From: Roseibium salinum
Lineage (GTDB): Bacteria > Pseudomonadota > Alphaproteobacteria > Rhizobiales > Stappiaceae
Length of the DNA stretch: 64,000 bases
Assembly: GCF_026240905.1 (NCBI RefSeq)
Contig: NZ_JAPEVI010000003.1
Coordinates: 2,108,001 to 2,172,000 of the forward strand
Direction: 5' to 3'
The translations under genes were made by a program, and so were the position numbers. The notes beneath the pieces were generated by a model. That model saw only the letters and a program-made list of their open reading frames with translations. It did not search any database and was not told where the DNA came from. Positions 62,001 through 64,000 of this stretch are shown here, one piece after another; position 1 is the stretch's first letter, and the number at the start of each line of letters is the position of its first letter.

Positions 62001-62439
62001 CGCCGAAGGCGAATTCCAGCGCGCTCGACATGATCGAGGCTTCGATCGCGAACAGGATGAAGGTGAAACTGGCATAGATCAGCGAGGTGACGGTCGAGCC
62101 GATATAGCCGAACCCGGCTCCGCGTGTCAGCAAATCGATATCCACGCCATAGCGGATGGCATAGCGGCTGATCGGCAGGCCCACCAGCAGCAGTACGACG
62201 CTTCCGGCAACAATGGCCAGGAATGCGTTGGCGGTTCCATGGGACAGGGTGATCGCCCCGCCGATCGCTTCGAGCGCCAGGAAGGAAATGGCGCCGATCG
62301 CGGTCTGGGAAATCGCCCGCGAGGAAAACCGGCGCGCGCTTTTGGCGGTAAAGCGCAGCGCGTAGTCTTCCAGGGTCTGGTTGTTGACCCATTTGTTGTA
62401 TTGGCGGCGGACCGGCAAAATGCGCTGGCGGGCCGTCAT
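59050..62439 (-). CDS. NCS1 permease-fused hybrid histidine kinase with Cys-rich insert
   Basis: 1129 residues. Order: NCS1/Transp_cyt_pur permease-like region (about 10-490, NNQTLEDYALRFTAKSARR start, about 12 helices), a Cys-rich insert with cysteines at 507, 510, 522, 530, 533, 534, 540 and 544, two more membrane helices (about 565-635), a coiled coil, HisKA with His690 in GLSHELRTPLN, HATPase (DSGPGIALDEQTKIFEPFG), and a receiver with Asp976 in LVDILMPGLNG. A C-terminal helical tail follows. It is an HK for which the permease domain may be sensor, transporter or both. Divergent from urtA; operon with the LuxR regulator. Confidence 0.9.
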   Translation of the reverse strand: MTARQRILPVRRQYNKWVNNQTLEDYALRFTAKSARRFSSRAISQTAIGAISFLALEAIGGAITLSHGTANAFLAIVAGSVVLLLVGLPISRYAIRYGVDIDLLTRGAGFGYIGSTVTSLIYASFTFILFAIEASIMSSALEFAFGVPLWLGYIISAVAVIPLVTHGITWISRFQLATQPFWIVLNILPFVFIAFTDWQAVGTWLDFAGIDPVTKAPRPAAGGWDSVNLVSFGAASAVILALMAQIGEQVDFLRFLPAQDVARPRHRLALFLAGPGWVLLGAPKMIAGSFLAVLVLSHGVPVEHADEPSRMYAVAFGYMIPNEAVVLLLMAAFVAVAQLKINVMNAYAGSLAWSNFFSRLTHSHPGRVVWLVFNVGIALLLMELGIYRLLEETLGVFSIVAMAWLSAISADLFVNKPLGLSPPGIEFKRAHLYDINPVGTGAMLLAAGIALAAHFGEFGEAAAALATFLAMAVAFVAAPAIAFATGGKFYLARKPRRSWQAREQIACSICENPFEPEDMAYCPAYQAPICSLCCTLDARCRDSCKPKARFAHQVGTVAGYVLPEQVLICFRSRLGRYALMSFLAIAAIGLVLWIIHAQAASRLGDPTGIIGQTVTLIFFVFAVVAGIACWFLVLAHDTRRVAEEESARQNALLQKEIDAHRETDAALQKAKEDAEAANLAKSRYVVGLSHELRTPLNAVMGYAQVLERDEALPAARKPAVSTIRRSAEHLSGLIDGLLDISRIEAGRLQIYSDEINIHEFLDQIVDMFRMQASAKGLGFSYSRAGNLPAFVRTDEKRLRQILVNLLSNAIKFTEKGEVSLSVGYRSQVAAFVVKDSGPGIALDEQTKIFEPFGRSRAASGARTPGLGLGLTITKLLTETMGGAIALSSEPGKGASFEVRLMLAAVDRPVDTVRRERQVRGYGGPRRTIAVVDDNTDHRALVSDILKPLGFTVLEAETGEDCLDHLHELKPDLYLVDILMPGLNGWELAESLRAAGETAPIIMLSANIGDQALRPDGPAYHNATLAKPFSIGQLLDLLQKHMRIVWTEHPVLGEADRKADGPLRSPGAEHIGDLISLAEIGYVEGIEAKLAELAEKPENRLLTQALHGHLSRFDFEAYKNLLSGLETHDG

Positions 62440-62733
62440 GGACGGGCCTCCGCGTCGAGCGCAAGAGCCCGTTTTTTCATCACATGACTATTTTTTCGGC
62501 AAATGCCGCTCACCATCGCCCGCTTTCCCGCCCTGTTGCTGCGTTTTGCCTCTCTTCCCAGCACATTCCGTGCCGTATTCCTGATCAGCGAGAAGGCGCG
62601 CGGGGCGCGTACGTCAATTGACGTATGTTGCTGAGCATCAGTCCAGGCGCACGATCTCTTCCCGAGAGCGGCAGACCTTCCAGCCGCCACTCACCGGCTT
62701 GGGGCCCGGTGATGTCACCAAAGGGGAATCCAC
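62440..62733. promoter_or_regulatory. Kinase-urtA divergent region with 16-bp palindrome
   Basis: TACGTCAATTGACGTA at 62610-62625 is a perfect 16-bp palindrome, about 108 bp before the urtA ATG and 171 bp before the kinase start. It is a good candidate site for the LuxR-type regulator encoded with the kinase. I see no other clear motif. Confidence 0.6.
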
Positions 62734-64000
62734 ATGAAAAAGATGATTACGAAATTCGCACTGGCCGGCCTGATGGCCTCCACGATTATCGGCGGCGCCG
62801 CCGCCCAGGAAGACACGATCAAGGTCGGCATCCTGCACTCGCTTTCCGGCACGATGGCGATCTCCGAGACCACGCTGAAAGACGCCATGCTGATGCTCAT
62901 CGAAGAGCAGAACAAGAAGGGCGGTCTGCTCGGCAAGAAACTGGAAGCCGTTGTAGTCGACCCGGCGTCGGACTGGCCGCTGTTTGCGGAAAAGGCACGT
63001 GAGCTGATCGAAGTGAACGGCGTCGATGCGGTTTTCGGCTGCTGGACGTCCGTCTCGCGCAAATCCGTCCTGCCGGTCTTCGAGGAATTGAATTCGATCC
63101 TGTTCTACCCGGTGCAGTATGAGGGCGAGGAGTCCCAGCGCAACGTGTTCTACACGGGCGCGGCTCCCAACCAGCAGGCCATCCCGGCCGTCGACTACCT
63201 GATGAACGAAGAAGGCGTCGAGCGCTGGGTCCTGGCCGGCACCGACTACGTCTATCCGCGCACGACCAACAAGATCCTCGAGGCCTACCTGAAGTCCAAG
63301 GGTGTGGCCGAAGAAGACATCATGATCAACTACACACCGTTCGGTCATTCCGACTGGCAGACGATCGTCTCCGACATCAAGTCCTTCGGCTCGGCCGGCA
63401 AGAAGACCGCCGTGGTCTCCACCATCAACGGCGATGCGAACGTGCCGTTCTACAAGGAACTCGGCAACGCCGGCATTAAGGCTGAAGACATTCCCGTCGT
63501 CGCCTTCTCCGTCGGTGAAGAGGAACTCGCCGGTCTCGACACGGGCCCGCTCGTCGGCCACCTAGCCGCGTGGAACTACTTCCAGTCCGCCGACACCGAC
63601 GCCAATGCGGAGTTCATCGACACCTGGCGCGCCTATATCGGCGACGACAGCCGCGTGTCCAACGATCCCATGGAAGCGCATTTCATCGGCTTCAACATGT
63701 GGGTCGACGCGGTCGAAAAAGCCGGGACCACCGAGCCCGACGCCGTGATCGACGCCATTGTCGGCGTCTCCGTGCCCAACCTGACGGGCGGCTACTCCAC
63801 CATGATGCCGAACCACCACATCACCAAGCCGGTGCTGATCGGGGAGATCCAGGACGACGGCCAGTTCGAGACCGTCTGGGAGACCTCCGGCCTCGTCGTC
63901 GGCGATGCCTGGTCCGATTATCTGGACGGCTCCAAGGACCTGATCGCCGATTGGCGCGCACCGCTCTCCTGCGGCAACTTCAACACCGCAACCGGCAAGT
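62734..64000 (+). CDS. urtA: Urea ABC transporter substrate-binding protein UrtA (3' end cut by window)
   Basis: At least 422 residues from the ATG at 62734, with AAGGGGAA just upstream; it runs off the window end. Signal peptide MKKMITKFALAGLMASTI, cleaved near GAAAQ. The mature protein starts DTIKVGILHSLSGTMAISE, and the segments VFGCWTSVSRKSVLPVFEE, LFYPVQYEGEE and EAHFIGFNMWV are the hallmark of UrtA, the amide/urea receptor of the high-affinity UrtABCDE importer. It is divergent from the NCS1-fused kinase, which may regulate it. Confidence 0.93.
   Translation, partial: MKKMITKFALAGLMASTIIGGAAAQEDTIKVGILHSLSGTMAISETTLKDAMLMLIEEQNKKGGLLGKKLEAVVVDPASDWPLFAEKARELIEVNGVDAVFGCWTSVSRKSVLPVFEELNSILFYPVQYEGEESQRNVFYTGAAPNQQAIPAVDYLMNEEGVERWVLAGTDYVYPRTTNKILEAYLKSKGVAEEDIMINYTPFGHSDWQTIVSDIKSFGSAGKKTAVVSTINGDANVPFYKELGNAGIKAEDIPVVAFSVGEEELAGLDTGPLVGHLAAWNYFQSADTDANAEFIDTWRAYIGDDSRVSNDPMEAHFIGFNMWVDAVEKAGTTEPDAVIDAIVGVSVPNLTGGYSTMMPNHHITKPVLIGEIQDDGQFETVWETSGLVVGDAWSDYLDGSKDLIADWRAPLSCGNFNTATGK

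Overview
The window is GC-rich, densely coded chromosomal DNA from an alphaproteobacterium. Three things point to the Hyphomicrobiales, possibly a Stappiaceae relative such as Roseibium/Labrenzia: the order murA - small membrane protein - DUF2948 - hisD - UPF0262 - low-Mr phosphatase - infA - maf - yacG, the chvE-gguAB sugar transporter, and a UPF0314/DUF2585 gene. The lineage is an inference from gene content and was not tested by comparison. I see no prophage, integrase, insertion sequence, CRISPR array or rRNA.

Layout. 0-4.5 kb: HdeD-like membrane protein, two rRNA modification enzymes (RsuA, RsmC) and a GDYXXLXY/DUF2157 pair in which the DUF2157 gene is frameshifted. 4.9-8.4 kb: katG and divergent oxyR. 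8.6-14 kb: MFS exporter, methyltransferase, LysR regulator, a frameshifted serine hydrolase and an exported alpha/beta hydrolase. 14.2-19.7 kb: an orphan VirC1-like ParA ATPase, a HlyD-ABC-ABC2 export operon, a DMT transporter and a small HTH-like protein. 20-22 kb: minCDE. 22-26 kb: a CHASE4-GGDEF cyclase, prfC and DUF2585. 26.2-33.7 kb: a LacI-controlled sugar ABC transporter with an isomerase and an oxidoreductase, and three tandem operators. 33.9-43.1 kb: a minus-strand operon chvE-gguA-gguB-araD1-L-arabonate dehydratase-L-arabinose/D-galactose 1-dehydrogenase-aldehyde dehydrogenase, i.e. uptake plus the non-phosphorylative pentose pathway to 2-oxoglutarate. It is followed by a divergent chemoreceptor and a LysR regulator that may be GbpR. 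47.3 kb: tRNA-Phe. 47.9-49.5 kb: a frameshifted 5'-nucleotidase. 50-56.4 kb: the conserved murA-to-yacG block. 56.8 kb: tRNA-Thr. 57-64 kb: a GntR regulator, a LuxR-type response regulator, a 1129-residue NCS1 permease-histidine kinase-receiver fusion, and the start of urtA (urea uptake) reading out of the window.

The most interesting region is the last. A permease-fused hybrid kinase carries an embedded eight-cysteine cluster, overlaps its LuxR-type response regulator gene, and is divergent from urtA across a spacer holding a perfect 16-bp palindrome. Also notable are three LacI-type operators spaced about two helical turns apart, two families of dispersed intergenic repeats (one with compensating stem changes), and three genes each broken by a single-base indel, which could be real decay or assembly error.
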